From positions 186,001-250,000 of the forward strand of contig NZ_CP130821.1 of NCBI RefSeq assembly GCF_004151275.2: 64,000 bases of DNA, read 5' to 3'. The translations under genes were made by a program, and so were the position numbers. The notes below the pieces were generated by a model. That model had not been told where the DNA came from, did not search any database, and saw nothing but the letters and a program-made list of their open reading frames with translations. This stretch comes from Flavobacterium dauae (GTDB taxonomy: Bacteria > Bacteroidota > Bacteroidia > Flavobacteriales > Flavobacteriaceae). This document shows, piece after piece, positions 34,474 through 43,623 of this stretch. Each line of letters begins with the position of its first letter. Within the stretch, counting starts at the first letter, position 1.

Positions 34474-35043
34474 TTAAGACCCGAAATCGTAAATGTTATT
34501 AGGTGTAATGCAATAATCCAAACGAATATCAAGCTCGTAAGCATCGGTAATTATAGGTTCGGCATCAAAAAACGACAAGCCTATTTTCACTACATTGGGT
34601 TTGCATTTAGATAAAAACGTATCGTAAAACCCTTTGCCGTACCCTACACGATTTCCAAAAACATCATAAGCCAACAGCGGAATAAAAACCACATCGATTA
34701 AATCATTGGCAACCGAAAATCCGTTTTGAGGTTCGGGAATGTTCCATTCGTTTTTTTTGATAATCACATTGTCGGTCAGTAAAACGTGATTCATTGTTCG
34801 GGTTTCAAAATCAGATCTTGAGACTATTACATTTTTGTCTTTTCCGTTTAAAATATGCAACAAATAGTCGGTTTGTACTTCTTTGTGTTCGTGAATCGAT
34901 AAAAAAACGTGGTAATTTTCATAGTTCCAAACAGGTAATTTTAAGCTTTGGTTGGCTATCTGCAAGCTTAAATCTTCAATTTCGTCAAAACTTAAAGTAC
35001 TTCTTAGTTCTTTATATTTCTTGCGTAATTCTTTTTTATTCAT
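34474..35043 (-). CDS. 5-formyltetrahydrofolate cyclo-ligase
   Basis: 189 residues. The family signature FGNRVGYGKGFYDTFLSKC (around residues 143-161) is present, along with an N-terminal KKELRKKYKELRSTLS and ATP-site residues. The enzyme converts 5-formyl-THF to 5,10-methenyl-THF with ATP, clearing a folate storage form in the cytoplasm. Its first 8 bp overlap the end of the aspartoacylase-like gene, showing translational coupling. Length normal. Bacterial genes of this family are often called ygfA/fau; I give no symbol. Confidence 0.93.
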   Translation of the reverse strand: MNKKELRKKYKELRSTLSFDEIEDLSLQIANQSLKLPVWNYENYHVFLSIHEHKEVQTDYLLHILNGKDKNVIVSRSDFETRTMNHVLLTDNVIIKKNEWNIPEPQNGFSVANDLIDVVFIPLLAYDVFGNRVGYGKGFYDTFLSKCKPNVVKIGLSFFDAEPIITDAYELDIRLDYCITPNNIYDFGS

Positions 35044-36010
35044 CTTTTAATTTAGTTGAAATATGATAAACAGCATCGCCCTGAAAAACAATTGCTGCCT
35101 GATTGGTACAAATAATATATCCGTTATTTGGTGCAAGAATTTCCTCTTCAATCAACCCATAAGGATCGCTTATTTTTCCTAAAACTGTTCCTTCGCTTAC
35201 ATACGTTCCTGCTTCTATAAAATTGTGAAGCAAACCAGAATATTGTGCCCTAATCCAGGTAGAATTTTCTATACAAATCATTGGTTTTGTTGGTAGTTGA
35301 GAACTAAATGTTGTTTGCAGCATATTTAGGTTGTCTAAAAAACGCATAGAACCTTGAATACCTTCTTCAATCACTTCTTCGTTAAGATCCAGTGCTTTGC
35401 CGCCTTCAAACAAAATATACTTTTTACCCAGTTTATCACAGGCTTCTCTGAACGATCCGTCAATATTTTTTGAATACAGCAGAAATTGGGTCGAAAAAGC
35501 TTCTGCCAATACATCTAATTCGGGATTATCTGGTTCGATACGAATTTGTGGAACGTTGAATCTACCTCGTCCGCCTGCGTGAAAATCAATTACATAATCA
35601 ACCACCGGAATAATATCCTGCATAATGCGATACGCAAAACGGCTTGCCAGCGAACCACTTGCCGACCCTGGAAATATACGGTTTAAATCTCGACCGTCAG
35701 GAAAATCGCGCGACTGGTTTACAAAACCAAACACATTAATTAAAGGCATACAAATAATGGTTCCGCAAGCCGGATAACTTATTCCGCGACGGATAATTTG
35801 TCGGATAATTTCAATTCCGGTCAGTTCATCGCCGTGTAAACCTGCAGACAGCAATACTGTGGGGCCGTCATAAACCGACCGTGAAACAACAATCGGCATT
35901 TTCAATTCGGTCATTGTATGCAACGTTGCAATGTTTAATTCAATGGTTTTGGTTTCGCCGGGAATAACCGATTTGCCTAAGATTTCAAAATGTTTCGAAG
36001 TAAGCTCCAT
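35036..36010 (-). CDS. Succinylglutamate desuccinylase/aspartoacylase family metallohydrolase
   Basis: 324 residues from ATG 36010. The open frame extends further upstream, but that part lies under the uvrC promoter and has no family similarity. Zinc-site blocks of the M14-like AstE/AspA fold are visible: SAGLHGDELTGIEI (His and Glu ligands), DGRDLNRIFPGS, and VDYVIDFHAGGRGR (His ligand). The C-terminal beta domain with YSGLLHNFIEAGTYVSEGTV resembles a biotinyl-lipoyl-like sandwich. It hydrolyses an N-acyl amino acid or related amide; the substrate is not inferable. It is co-transcribed with the folate cyclo-ligase (8-bp overlap) and divergent from uvrC. Confidence 0.87.
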   Translation of the reverse strand: MELTSKHFEILGKSVIPGETKTIELNIATLHTMTELKMPIVVSRSVYDGPTVLLSAGLHGDELTGIEIIRQIIRRGISYPACGTIICMPLINVFGFVNQSRDFPDGRDLNRIFPGSASGSLASRFAYRIMQDIIPVVDYVIDFHAGGRGRFNVPQIRIEPDNPELDVLAEAFSTQFLLYSKNIDGSFREACDKLGKKYILFEGGKALDLNEEVIEEGIQGSMRFLDNLNMLQTTFSSQLPTKPMICIENSTWIRAQYSGLLHNFIEAGTYVSEGTVLGKISDPYGLIEEEILAPNNGYIICTNQAAIVFQGDAVYHISTKLKDE

Positions 36011-36069
36011 ATCTTTAAATAAACTTTTTAAAGATAGTGTTTCAATTAATGTATTCAAAAAAGTTGACG

Positions 36070-36077
36070 TAAATTTG
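36070..36077 (+). promoter_or_regulatory. -7 box (TAAATTTG) for uvrC
   Basis: TAAATTTG lies 19 nt upstream of the preferred uvrC start at 36096. It supports that ATG over the upstream in-frame start at 35931. Confidence 0.5.
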
Positions 36078-36095
36078 TTTGATAAGTCGTTTAAT

Positions 36096-37907
36096 ATGTC
36101 CACAAAACCAGATATTGCCTTACAGTTACAAACACTTCCCAACCAACCGGGTGTTTATCAGTATTTTGATAAAGATCAAAAGTTGCTGTATGTTGGCAAG
36201 GCAAAAAACCTGAAAAAGCGGGTGTCGTCTTACTTTAATAAAACGCATGACAACGCCCGTTTAAATGTATTGGTGCGAAAAATTGTGACCATAAAACACA
36301 TTGTGGTAGAAACAGAAACCGATGCGTTGCTGCTGGAAAATAATCTGATTAAAAATTTACAACCACGTTATAATATTTTGTTGCGCGACGATAAAACCTA
36401 TCCGTGGATTTGTATTAAAAACGAACGTTTTCCCAGAGTTTTTTCAACCCGAAATTTTATTAAAGACGGATCTGAATATTTTGGACCGTACACCAGCGGC
36501 AGAACGTTGCATACTTTGTTGGATTTAATTCGGGAACTGTATCCTTTGCGGAACTGCAATTATGATTTAAGCGTACAGAACATTAAAAACGGCAAGTATA
36601 AAGTTTGTTTAGAATACCATATAGGCAATTGTCTGGGGCCGTGCGAAGCATTGGAATCAGAAGAAGAATACCTGCACAAAATAAAAAGCATCCGCCAGCT
36701 TTTAAAAGGAAATTTTAAAGAAAACTTAAAAGATTTCAAAAAGCTGATGATGGATTATGCCGCGGAAATGAAGTTTGAAGAAGCCCAGCAAGTGAAAGAA
36801 AAAATACAGATTTTAGAAAATTATCAGGCAAAATCTACCATAGTAAACCCAAAAATCACCAACATTGACGTGTTTTCTATTGTTTCTGATGAAACGATGG
36901 CATACGTCAACTTTCTGCAAATTGCACACGGAGCAGTCATTCGCTCGCATACATTGGAACTCAAAAAACGATTGAATGAAACCGATGAAGAACTGTTAAC
37001 GCTTGCCATTATAGAGATTCGCGAACGCTTTAAATCGTTAACCAAAGAAGTTATTGTTCCGTTTGAAGTTGATTTGGGCGAAAAAATATCGGTTACTGTT
37101 CCAAAACTCGGCGATAAAAAACAATTACTCGATTTATCCGAACGCAACGCCCGTTATTACAGATTGGATCAGTTAAAACTGATAAAAATTGTAGATCCGG
37201 AAAGGCATACCAATCGAATTATGGCACAAATGAAATCGGATTTACGATTGAACAAAGAACCACGCCATATTGAGTGTTTTGATAACTCGAACATTCAGGG
37301 GACAAATCCTGTGGCAGCTTGTGTGGTTTTTAAAGATGGAAAACCAAGCAAAAAAGATTACCGTCATTTTAATATTAAAACCGTAGAAGGTCCCAATGAT
37401 TTTGCGTCGATGGAAGAAGTGGTTTTTCGTCGTTACCGCCGTTTGTTAGATGAAGGCGAACCGTTGCCCGATTTAATTATCATAGATGGTGGAAAAGGTC
37501 AGTTAGGTGCCGCATTAAAAAGTTTAGAAGTGTTGGGCTTGCGTGGAAAAATTGCTATTATAGGTATTGCCAAACGATTGGAAGAATTGTTTTATCCGGG
37601 TGATTCGGTGCCTTTGTATCTGGATAAAAAATCGGAAACATTGAAAATTATCCAGCATTTACGGAACGAAGCCCACCGTTTTGGAATTACCTTTCACAGA
37701 AACCAACGCAGTAAAAATGCCATAACATCTTCGTTGACAAAAATTCCGGGGATTGGCGATAAAACAATGGAAAAATTAATGGTTGAATTTAAATCCATCA
37801 AACGTTTAGGCGAAACTCCCAAAGAAGAAATTGTGAAACTGGTTGGTAAAAGTAAAGCCGAGAAAGTTGTTGCGTTTTTTAAGGGATCAGAAAAGAAAAA
37901 GGAATAA
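36096..37907 (+). CDS. uvrC: UvrABC system protein C
   Basis: 603 residues from ATG 36096. An open frame back to 35931 overlaps the divergent gene and has no family similarity. Domains in order: GIY-YIG nuclease (about 14-95; PGVYQYFD, LYVGKAKNLKKRV), Cys-rich linker (CNYDL, CLEYHIGNCLGPCEA ~180-200), UVR motif (~205-240), RNase H-like endonuclease (~380-540; HIECFDNSNIQGTNPVA, LIIDGGKGQL) and C-terminal HhH (~555-600; LTKIPGIGDKTMEKLM). It makes the dual incisions of nucleotide excision repair together with UvrA and UvrB. Full length. The terminator overlaps its last codons. Confidence 0.96.
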   Translation: MSTKPDIALQLQTLPNQPGVYQYFDKDQKLLYVGKAKNLKKRVSSYFNKTHDNARLNVLVRKIVTIKHIVVETETDALLLENNLIKNLQPRYNILLRDDKTYPWICIKNERFPRVFSTRNFIKDGSEYFGPYTSGRTLHTLLDLIRELYPLRNCNYDLSVQNIKNGKYKVCLEYHIGNCLGPCEALESEEEYLHKIKSIRQLLKGNFKENLKDFKKLMMDYAAEMKFEEAQQVKEKIQILENYQAKSTIVNPKITNIDVFSIVSDETMAYVNFLQIAHGAVIRSHTLELKKRLNETDEELLTLAIIEIRERFKSLTKEVIVPFEVDLGEKISVTVPKLGDKKQLLDLSERNARYYRLDQLKLIKIVDPERHTNRIMAQMKSDLRLNKEPRHIECFDNSNIQGTNPVAACVVFKDGKPSKKDYRHFNIKTVEGPNDFASMEEVVFRRYRRLLDEGEPLPDLIIIDGGKGQLGAALKSLEVLGLRGKIAIIGIAKRLEELFYPGDSVPLYLDKKSETLKIIQHLRNEAHRFGITFHRNQRSKNAITSSLTKIPGIGDKTMEKLMVEFKSIKRLGETPKEEIVKLVGKSKAEKVVAFFKGSEKKKE

Positions 37908-37926
37908 TTTAAATTATTCCTTTTTT
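37896..37926 (+). terminator. Terminator overlapping the uvrC stop codon
   Basis: A perfect palindrome, arms AAAAAGGAATAATTT / AAATTATTCCTTTTT (37896-37925), ends in six T. It separates uvrC from the convergent restriction gene. Confidence 0.85.
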
Positions 37927-37960
37927 AATGAGTTATCAATTTTTTAATCAAAAAGTTTCT

Positions 37961-38809
37961 TTATTTATTAAGGATAAAGGTTATCAATTTTGCATCAATT
38001 AAATTTGCAGGATTATTCGGGTTTTTAACTTGTACATTTTGTATAGTTAAATTCGTGTTTTTCATAGTTTCTATTCTAGATTTACTTTCTGTTGGAAAGC
38101 TATCATATTTAGAAGTTGGGATTATTGCAACAACTTCAAATGTACTTTCAGAAGATGCGTGCAAATAATTAAAAACTCGTCTTGGATTTTGTATTTGCCA
38201 CATTCCTCGAATACGCAAATTTGTAATCCCCAATGGGTCAACTCGATTTACTCGACCTAATTCATTTGTTTCTGCTAACTCCACATTTGGAATTTCGTTT
38301 ATTCCTTCCGAAATTTTTTGTTTAATTACTTGGTAAGTTTCGTGATTTGCAGCATAAATATTGCCGTAAACCATCCATAAAGACTTTATACTGTCATCTG
38401 TTGTGTGTCCAACACAGTAAATCAAATCTTTCTCCGTCCAATCTTCACAAGTTCGGCAAGCTTGAGTAATCATCGTACTGTTTGCTTGAACTGTTGATTT
38501 TGGATATGAACTATTTAATGCCAAATCTGAATTTGCACTTTGAGTTTTCTTAACTTCGATAGCATCTCCGCCTTTTATCATAATATCAGGTGGGTGATTT
38601 TGATTTCCTAACCAAGAGAATTTCTCGTTGTATTCACGCATTTTCTGCGTTTCATCATCCGTTTGTATCGTATTCGCAAAAGCATCTTTAATAAATGTTT
38701 CCAATGCTTCGCCTACATTGTTCATTCTGTTTCTGCCAGAGTAATGATTTTTGATTTCATACACTGGATTTTCGGAAATGTTTACAATTGCTTCTAAGAT
38801 ATTTGTCAT
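37961..38809 (-). CDS. Type II restriction endonuclease, NgoPII-like (predicted GGCC)
   Basis: 282 residues. The N-terminus ([20 protein letters not shown], then [15 protein letters not shown]) and the catalytic block [16 protein letters not shown] (PD...D-E-V-K, residues ~83-98) match the RE_NgoPII family, whose known member cuts GGCC. It is the last gene of a three-gene restriction-modification cassette, overlapping the methyltransferase by 4 bp (ATGA). The specificity is predicted from family only. The gene appears full length, so the cassette is probably active. It lies 54 bp beyond uvrC in convergent orientation, consistent with acquisition as a unit. Confidence 0.85.
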   Translation of the reverse strand: MTNILEAIVNISENPVYEIKNHYSGRNRMNNVGEALETFIKDAFANTIQTDDETQKMREYNEKFSWLGNQNHPPDIMIKGGDAIEVKKTQSANSDLALNSSYPKSTVQANSTMITQACRTCEDWTEKDLIYCVGHTTDDSIKSLWMVYGNIYAANHETYQVIKQKISEGINEIPNVELAETNELGRVNRVDPLGITNLRIRGMWQIQNPRRVFNYLHASSESTFEVVAIIPTSKYDSFPTESKSRIETMKNTNLTIQNVQVKNPNNPANLIDAKLITFILNK

Positions 38810-39846
38810 ACGGCTACAGCTTCTTTATTGATAATTTCAGTTTGATTTTTTATTTCGTTTTGCAACAGTTGAGCTTTAATGCTATTAGCAAGAAAGTAAG
38901 CTAAATTTACTGGTACAGCATTCCCAATCATTTTATAACCAGCGGAAATATTATCATAATGAAAAATAAAATTGTCTGGAAATGTTTGAATTCTTGCACA
39001 TTCTCTTACGCTTAATCTTCTATATAAATCTTCTTTTCCTGGAACAAAAACACGAATATTCTGCTCTATAAATTTCATTTTAGGAGCTTGTGGATGAATA
39101 GGAGCATGGCGACCACCAGCTTGAATAGTAAAAGATTGTTCGTTCCAACTTCTAACACGATTTCTTGACATAAAAATAGTAGAGAAACCGCCAGTCATAT
39201 ATTCGTGATTTGGAATTTTACAGTCATTTCCATTAGTTTTATTACTTGTTTTTGCAGGAAGAACACTGTCTTTTAAATCCCAAATTGCATCTTGTAATGT
39301 TAGTTTTTTGAAATTTGGTTTTTGAAATTGATAAGTAAAACCTAAATCTTTTCTGATGCCGACAAAAATCACCCGTTTTCTATCCTGTGGAACATTATAA
39401 TCACAAGCGTTCACCATTTCAAAAGAAAGTTCATAGCCAACTCCTGCTTTTCTGAATAATTCTTTGATATTTTCCAATGCTTCTGAATGGCGACCTAATA
39501 GCATTCCGCTTACATTTTCTGCCAAGAAAAATTTAGGTTGTTTGGCTTCCAAAATTCGGATAAAGTCATAAAATAATTGACCTCTTTTGTCTGCAATTCC
39601 TTTCATTGCACCAGCCTCGCTCCAACTTTGACAAGGCGGACCGCCAATAATTCCATCACATTCGGGAACTTCATCAGACGGAATATTTACAATACTTCGT
39701 TTGTCTAAAATTGTGTTTGGATGGTTTTTTTCATAAGTTTCCCATATTTCTTTGTCGTATTCGTTTGCCCAAATTACGTTAAATCCTGCATTTTGGAAAC
39801 CAAGGTCAAGTCCTCCTGCACCTGCAAAAAAAGATACTATATTCAT
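38806..39846 (-). CDS. DNA (cytosine-5) methyltransferase of the restriction-modification cassette
   Basis: 346 residues. The ordered C5-MTase motifs are visible: [17 protein letters not shown] (SAM binding, residues ~6-21), [14 protein letters not shown] with the catalytic Cys (~67-78), [22 protein letters not shown]. The target-recognition region lies between VIII and IX. Motif [17 protein letters not shown] and [14 protein letters not shown] follow. It methylates the recognition site so that the neighbouring endonuclease does not cut the host. If the endonuclease assignment holds, the target is GGCC. It overlaps both neighbours by 4 bp on the same strand, so all three proteins come from one transcript. 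Confidence 0.95.
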   Translation of the reverse strand: MNIVSFFAGAGGLDLGFQNAGFNVIWANEYDKEIWETYEKNHPNTILDKRSIVNIPSDEVPECDGIIGGPPCQSWSEAGAMKGIADKRGQLFYDFIRILEAKQPKFFLAENVSGMLLGRHSEALENIKELFRKAGVGYELSFEMVNACDYNVPQDRKRVIFVGIRKDLGFTYQFQKPNFKKLTLQDAIWDLKDSVLPAKTSNKTNGNDCKIPNHEYMTGGFSTIFMSRNRVRSWNEQSFTIQAGGRHAPIHPQAPKMKFIEQNIRVFVPGKEDLYRRLSVRECARIQTFPDNFIFHYDNISAGYKMIGNAVPVNLAYFLANSIKAQLLQNEIKNQTEIINKEAVAV

Positions 39847-40169
39847 ATTGATAAGGATTTTTTAGATTTTAAGTAAGCGACTTTTTCTTCGGCTAAAATC
39901 AAAGTTTCTTCATCGCAATTGTTTTCATAGATTTTTTTAGCGATTAAATCACTAAAAAACTCAGTTCTTAATTTGTCTATACTCAAACTAAAAACCTCAG
40001 ACAAAAGAGTTAATCTCCTTTCGTCAAATTCTCTTTTATTGTTTTCTATTTTGCTAAGATTGGCAGAGTCTAAATCTAATTTAGCCGCCAATTGAGTAAG
40101 CGTAAAACCGTTTTCGGTTCTAAGTCGCTTAATATATTCTCCAAATGTTTCTTTCATTTGACTTGTCAT
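39843..40169 (-). CDS. XRE-family controller protein of the restriction-modification cassette
   Basis: 108 residues from ATG 40169 (an internal ATG at 40157 is the alternative). An HTH_3 domain covers about residues 10-68 ([20 protein letters not shown], then [19 protein letters not shown]). A short helical C-terminus ([19 protein letters not shown]) follows. It is the first gene of the cassette and overlaps the methyltransferase by 4 bp. Small XRE proteins in this place act as C (controller) proteins that time methyltransferase and endonuclease expression. A palindrome TTGTCA-n5-TGACAA overlaps its promoter and start codon, a fitting operator. Role is inferred from context. Confidence 0.85.
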   Translation of the reverse strand: MTSQMKETFGEYIKRLRTENGFTLTQLAAKLDLDSANLSKIENNKREFDERRLTLLSEVFSLSIDKLRTEFFSDLIAKKIYENNCDEETLILAEEKVAYLKSKKSLSI

Positions 40170-40184
40170 TTCTTGACAAAGTTA
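40163..40184 (-). promoter_or_regulatory. Promoter and operator-like palindrome of the controller gene
   Basis: On the reverse strand TAACTTTG (40177-40184) fits the -7 consensus. It overlaps the palindrome TTGTCA-n5-TGACAA (40163-40179), which also covers ATG 40169. A transcript from this box would start at or within a few nt of that ATG. Confidence 0.5.
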
Positions 40185-40302
40185 ATTTTTATTTTTAAAA
40201 AAGAAAGCTTTTCTTTCAATTTTCTTGTAACATTTCTGTTTAACAACATACTTACTAATAAAACAATTAGGTACTTTTATAGTTCCTTAAAAACCAAAAA
40301 CG

Positions 40303-41004
40303 ATGATCGAAATAAAAGACCTTCACAAATCATATCAAATGGGAAAAAATGCGTTGCATGTTCTCAAAGGCATCAATTTCAATGTAAAAGAAGGTGAGTT
40401 TGTTTCTATTATGGGCAGCTCGGGGTCAGGAAAATCTACACTTTTAAATATTATAGGAATTTTAGATGAAGCCGATGAAGGTTCTTATATTTTAGATAAT
40501 GTTCCCATTAAAAACCTAAACGAAACTATTGCGTCACAATACCGCAACAAATTTTTAGGTTTTGTATTTCAGTCGTTTAACCTTATCAATTATAAATCTG
40601 CATTAGACAATGTTGCTTTGCCTTTGTATTATCAGGGTTTAGGGCGAAAAGAACGTATGGAACGCTCTATGTTTTACCTTGAAAAGGTAGGTTTGGCAAA
40701 CTGGGCAAAACATTTACCTAACGAAATGAGTGGTGGACAAAAACAGCGTGTGGCTATTGCACGTGCTTTGGCTTCGGATCCAAAAGTGTTGCTGGCAGAT
40801 GAACCTACGGGGGCTTTAGATACCAAAACATCGTATGAAGTAATGGATTTAATCCAACAAATTAACGATGAAGGAAAAACGGTACTTGTGGTAACACACG
40901 AACCCGATATTGCCGAAATGACCAAACGTATTGTGATGCTGAAAGATGGTCAGATAGAATCGGATAAATTAGTTAATCAAATTAGAGCCTCGCAATATGT
41001 TTAA
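40303..41004 (+). CDS. ABC transporter ATP-binding protein (MacB/LolD type)
   Basis: 233 residues with complete ATPase motifs: Walker A GSSGSGKSTLLNIIG (residues ~39-53), Q-loop FVFQSFNLIN, signature MSGGQKQRVAIARAL (~142-156), Walker B VLLADEPTGALD (~162-173), and the switch His in VVTHEPDIAEM. This is the MacB/LolD-like subgroup that powers mechanotransmission rather than membrane transit. Its stop overlaps the next gene's start by 8 bp (40997-41004). It starts the operon ATPase, permease, permease, adaptor, TolC. Cytoplasmic face of the inner membrane. Confidence 0.94.
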   Translation: MIEIKDLHKSYQMGKNALHVLKGINFNVKEGEFVSIMGSSGSGKSTLLNIIGILDEADEGSYILDNVPIKNLNETIASQYRNKFLGFVFQSFNLINYKSALDNVALPLYYQGLGRKERMERSMFYLEKVGLANWAKHLPNEMSGGQKQRVAIARALASDPKVLLADEPTGALDTKTSYEVMDLIQQINDEGKTVLVVTHEPDIAEMTKRIVMLKDGQIESDKLVNQIRASQYV

Positions 41005-42244
41005 TATCGAACGGTGGCAGGAAATATTTGAAGGGTTGTCTAAAAACAAGCTCCGCACGGTGTTAACTGGGGTTTCGGTTGCATCGGGAATTTTTATTTT
41101 AGTGATTTTGCTGGGTGCCGGAAACGGTATTCAGAACGGCATTCAAAAACAATTTGAACAAGATGCTACCAACCGGATATCGGTTTGGCCGGGAGTTACT
41201 CAAAAAGAGTACAACGGTTTAGGTATTGGACGAAATATTAGTTTTCGCAACACAGATTACGAATTAGCTGTTCGTTTGTTTGGTGATTATATTGAATACA
41301 AATCGGCAATTTATTCTGTATGGAGTGGAAATATCGTGTATAAAGAAGAAACCGGAACTTATAGGGTAGAAGGGGTTCATCCCGATTATCAGTTCATTGA
41401 AAATGCCTCAATGGTTAAAGGGCGGTTTATTAATTATCCCGATGTAAACAATTACGAAAAATCGGCGATTATTGGTCAAAAAGTAGCTAACGATTTATTT
41501 AAAAATAACGAAGATCCGCTGGGAAAAAACATCAATATATCGGGAATGATTTATAAAGTAGTAGGTGTTTTTAAAGATCCGGGCGGCGAACGCGAAGAAA
41601 GCAGGGTTTTTATTCCCATTGCAACCGCTCAAAAAGCATACAGTGCCGGCGACAGCATTCGCAGTATGGCTTTTACGATGAGAAAAAGCGAAAATTTTGA
41701 CGATGCCGTAGCCAAATCGCACGAATTTACCCAACAGTTAGAAACACTTTTAAAATCAAGACACAATATTGCACCAGACGATGAAGGGGCGTTGTACGTT
41801 AACAATTCGTTAGAGCAGGCAAAAAATATTTACATTATAACCGGTGGTGTTCAGGCATTTTTCTGGTTTGTGGGTATTTGTACCATTATTGCCGGCGTGG
41901 TAGGGGTTGGAAACATTATGCTGATTATTGTTAAAGAAAGAACCAAAGAAATTGGTATTAGGAAAGCATTGGGAGCATCACCTTTTTCAATCATCGCTAT
42001 GGTGTTACAAGAGGCAGTTTTTATAACCGTTATAGCCGGTTTTTCGGGACTCATTCTGGGGTTGGTTGTATGGGAATTGATCGGACCATCGGTAGAAGCA
42101 GATTTCTTTACCCGCCCCGAAGTTGATTTTAACGTTGCCGTTACTACTTTAATTATTTTGATTGTTGCAGGTGCTTTTGCCGGATTTGTTCCCGCATACC
42201 GTGCCGCTAAAATTAGACCTATTGTTGCATTAAGAGGAGATTAA
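40997..42244 (+). CDS. MacB/FtsX-type ABC permease (first)
   Basis: 415 residues with the MacB topology: one N-terminal TM (about 20-42; VSVASGIFILVILLGAGNGI), a large periplasmic MacB_PCD domain (about 45-280), then three C-terminal TM segments forming the FtsX domain. The conserved IVKERTKEIGIRKALGA stretch lies near residue 310 and a VPAYRAAKIRPIVALRG ending follows. It overlaps the ATPase gene by 8 bp and is followed by a second paralogous permease after 2 bp. The two probably form the heterodimeric membrane unit of an efflux pump for a periplasmic or membrane-derived substrate. Confidence 0.93.
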   Translation: MFNIERWQEIFEGLSKNKLRTVLTGVSVASGIFILVILLGAGNGIQNGIQKQFEQDATNRISVWPGVTQKEYNGLGIGRNISFRNTDYELAVRLFGDYIEYKSAIYSVWSGNIVYKEETGTYRVEGVHPDYQFIENASMVKGRFINYPDVNNYEKSAIIGQKVANDLFKNNEDPLGKNINISGMIYKVVGVFKDPGGEREESRVFIPIATAQKAYSAGDSIRSMAFTMRKSENFDDAVAKSHEFTQQLETLLKSRHNIAPDDEGALYVNNSLEQAKNIYIITGGVQAFFWFVGICTIIAGVVGVGNIMLIIVKERTKEIGIRKALGASPFSIIAMVLQEAVFITVIAGFSGLILGLVVWELIGPSVEADFFTRPEVDFNVAVTTLIILIVAGAFAGFVPAYRAAKIRPIVALRGD

Positions 42245-42246
42245 GT

Positions 42247-43515
42247 ATGTTTAACAGAGATAAATGGAATGAAATTATCGAGGCACTTTCTGCTAATCCG
42301 TTTCGTACGTTAATAACGGCGTTCGGGGTGTTTTGGGGAATTTTTATCCTTGTAATTCTTCTTTCGGCAAGTCAGGGATTACAAAACGGGATCAAACGAC
42401 AAATGGGTGGTTTATCAACCAATACTATGTTTATGTGGACAAGTGCTACATCAAAACCTTACAAAGGCTTGCCGCAAGGTCGCAATTATAATTTTAAAAA
42501 TTCGGACATTGATGCCATTAAAAGAGAAATTAACGGATTGTTATACGTTTCTCCAAGAAATCAGTTAGGCGGTTTCCGCGGAAGTAACAACGTGGTTCGT
42601 GGCACAAAAACCGGTGCATATAACGTATATGGCGATTATCCCGAATTTATTCAGCAGCAACCAATGGATATTCTACGAGGACGGTTTATTAACCACGGCG
42701 ATATAGAAAACAAACGTAAAATTGCTATAATTGGCGAAGGTGTTATTAGAGAATTATATGGTCCGGGCGAAGAAGTTCTGGGCTCGTACATCAAAGTGCA
42801 AGGTGTTAATTTTCTGGTAGTTGGTGTGTATAAAAGCATCTCTAATATGGGTGGCGATGCAGAAGAAAGTCAAAAACAGGTATTTATTCCGTTTACCACA
42901 TTTCAACAGGCATTTAATTATGGCGATATTGTAGGGTGGATGACCATTACCGCAGAAGACGACAAACCCATTACCGATTTAAAGGAAGATATTTTTAAGT
43001 TGCTAAAAAACCGTCACACCATTGATCCTACAGACGATCGGGCGGTTGGGCATTTTGATTTGTATCAGGAATTTAAAAAAATCAACGGATTGTTCTTTAT
43101 TTTAAAAGCAGTTTCGTATTTGGTTGGCGGCTTAATTTTGTTTTCGGGCGTTATAGGTATCATTAACATTATGCTTATCATCGTAAAAGAACGAACCCAG
43201 GAAATTGGAATTCGCAGGGCATTAGGTGCCACACCGGCTGTGATAATAAAACAAATTCTTACCGAATCGGTAACACTTTCGCTTGTTGCCGGAATGGCAG
43301 GTATCATCTTTGCTTCTTTGGTTTTATTAGGCGTTAATTTTGCCTTAGAACAGGCACCAAACAGCGACCAAATACCCATTGTAAATCCAAGTGTGAATTT
43401 GGGTGTAGTTGTAATTGCGTTGTTGATATTGGTTTTTGCCGGACTTTTAGCAGGATTAATCCCGGCGATTACAGCCATTAGAGTAAAACCGATTGACGCT
43501 TTAAGAACGGAGTAA
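42247..43515 (+). CDS. MacB/FtsX-type ABC permease (second)
   Basis: 422 residues, same architecture as its neighbour: N-terminal TM (about 18-40; GVFWGIFILVILLSASQGL), periplasmic MacB_PCD domain, and three C-terminal TMs. IVKERTQEIGIRRALGATPA lies near residue 315 and AITAIRVKPIDALRTE is at the end. It begins 2 bp after the first permease stop (TAAGTATG). The two are similar but clearly diverged, suggesting fixed roles in a heterodimer. A GA-rich repeat region of 108 bp then separates it from the adaptor gene. Confidence 0.93.
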   Translation: MFNRDKWNEIIEALSANPFRTLITAFGVFWGIFILVILLSASQGLQNGIKRQMGGLSTNTMFMWTSATSKPYKGLPQGRNYNFKNSDIDAIKREINGLLYVSPRNQLGGFRGSNNVVRGTKTGAYNVYGDYPEFIQQQPMDILRGRFINHGDIENKRKIAIIGEGVIRELYGPGEEVLGSYIKVQGVNFLVVGVYKSISNMGGDAEESQKQVFIPFTTFQQAFNYGDIVGWMTITAEDDKPITDLKEDIFKLLKNRHTIDPTDDRAVGHFDLYQEFKKINGLFFILKAVSYLVGGLILFSGVIGIINIMLIIVKERTQEIGIRRALGATPAVIIKQILTESVTLSLVAGMAGIIFASLVLLGVNFALEQAPNSDQIPIVNPSVNLGVVVIALLILVFAGLLAGLIPAITAIRVKPIDALRTE

Positions 43516-43526
43516 AGATGATGAAG

Positions 43527-43610
43527 GAAGAAAGAGTAAAGAAGAAAGAAAATAGAATATAGAGAATAGAAGAGTGTTCCAATAAAAAGAGAACCGATAA
43601 ACGATTAAAC
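43527..43610 (+). repeat. Purine-rich intergenic repeat with AACGATTAAAC box
   Basis: GAAGAAAGAG followed by TAAAGAAGAAAGAA (43527-43550) matches 57745-57768 with one mismatch. AACGATTAAAC (43600-43610) recurs (AACGATTAAAA at 44774) and in inverted form (44737-44747) on the other side of the adaptor gene. Confidence 0.6.
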
Positions 43611-43623
43611 AAATAAAATATAT

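Noticed and set aside
43065..43478. 137-codon reverse-strand ORF inside the second ABC permease
   Set aside because: Shadow of a well-supported membrane protein gene; antisense of hydrophobic codons stays open by chance.
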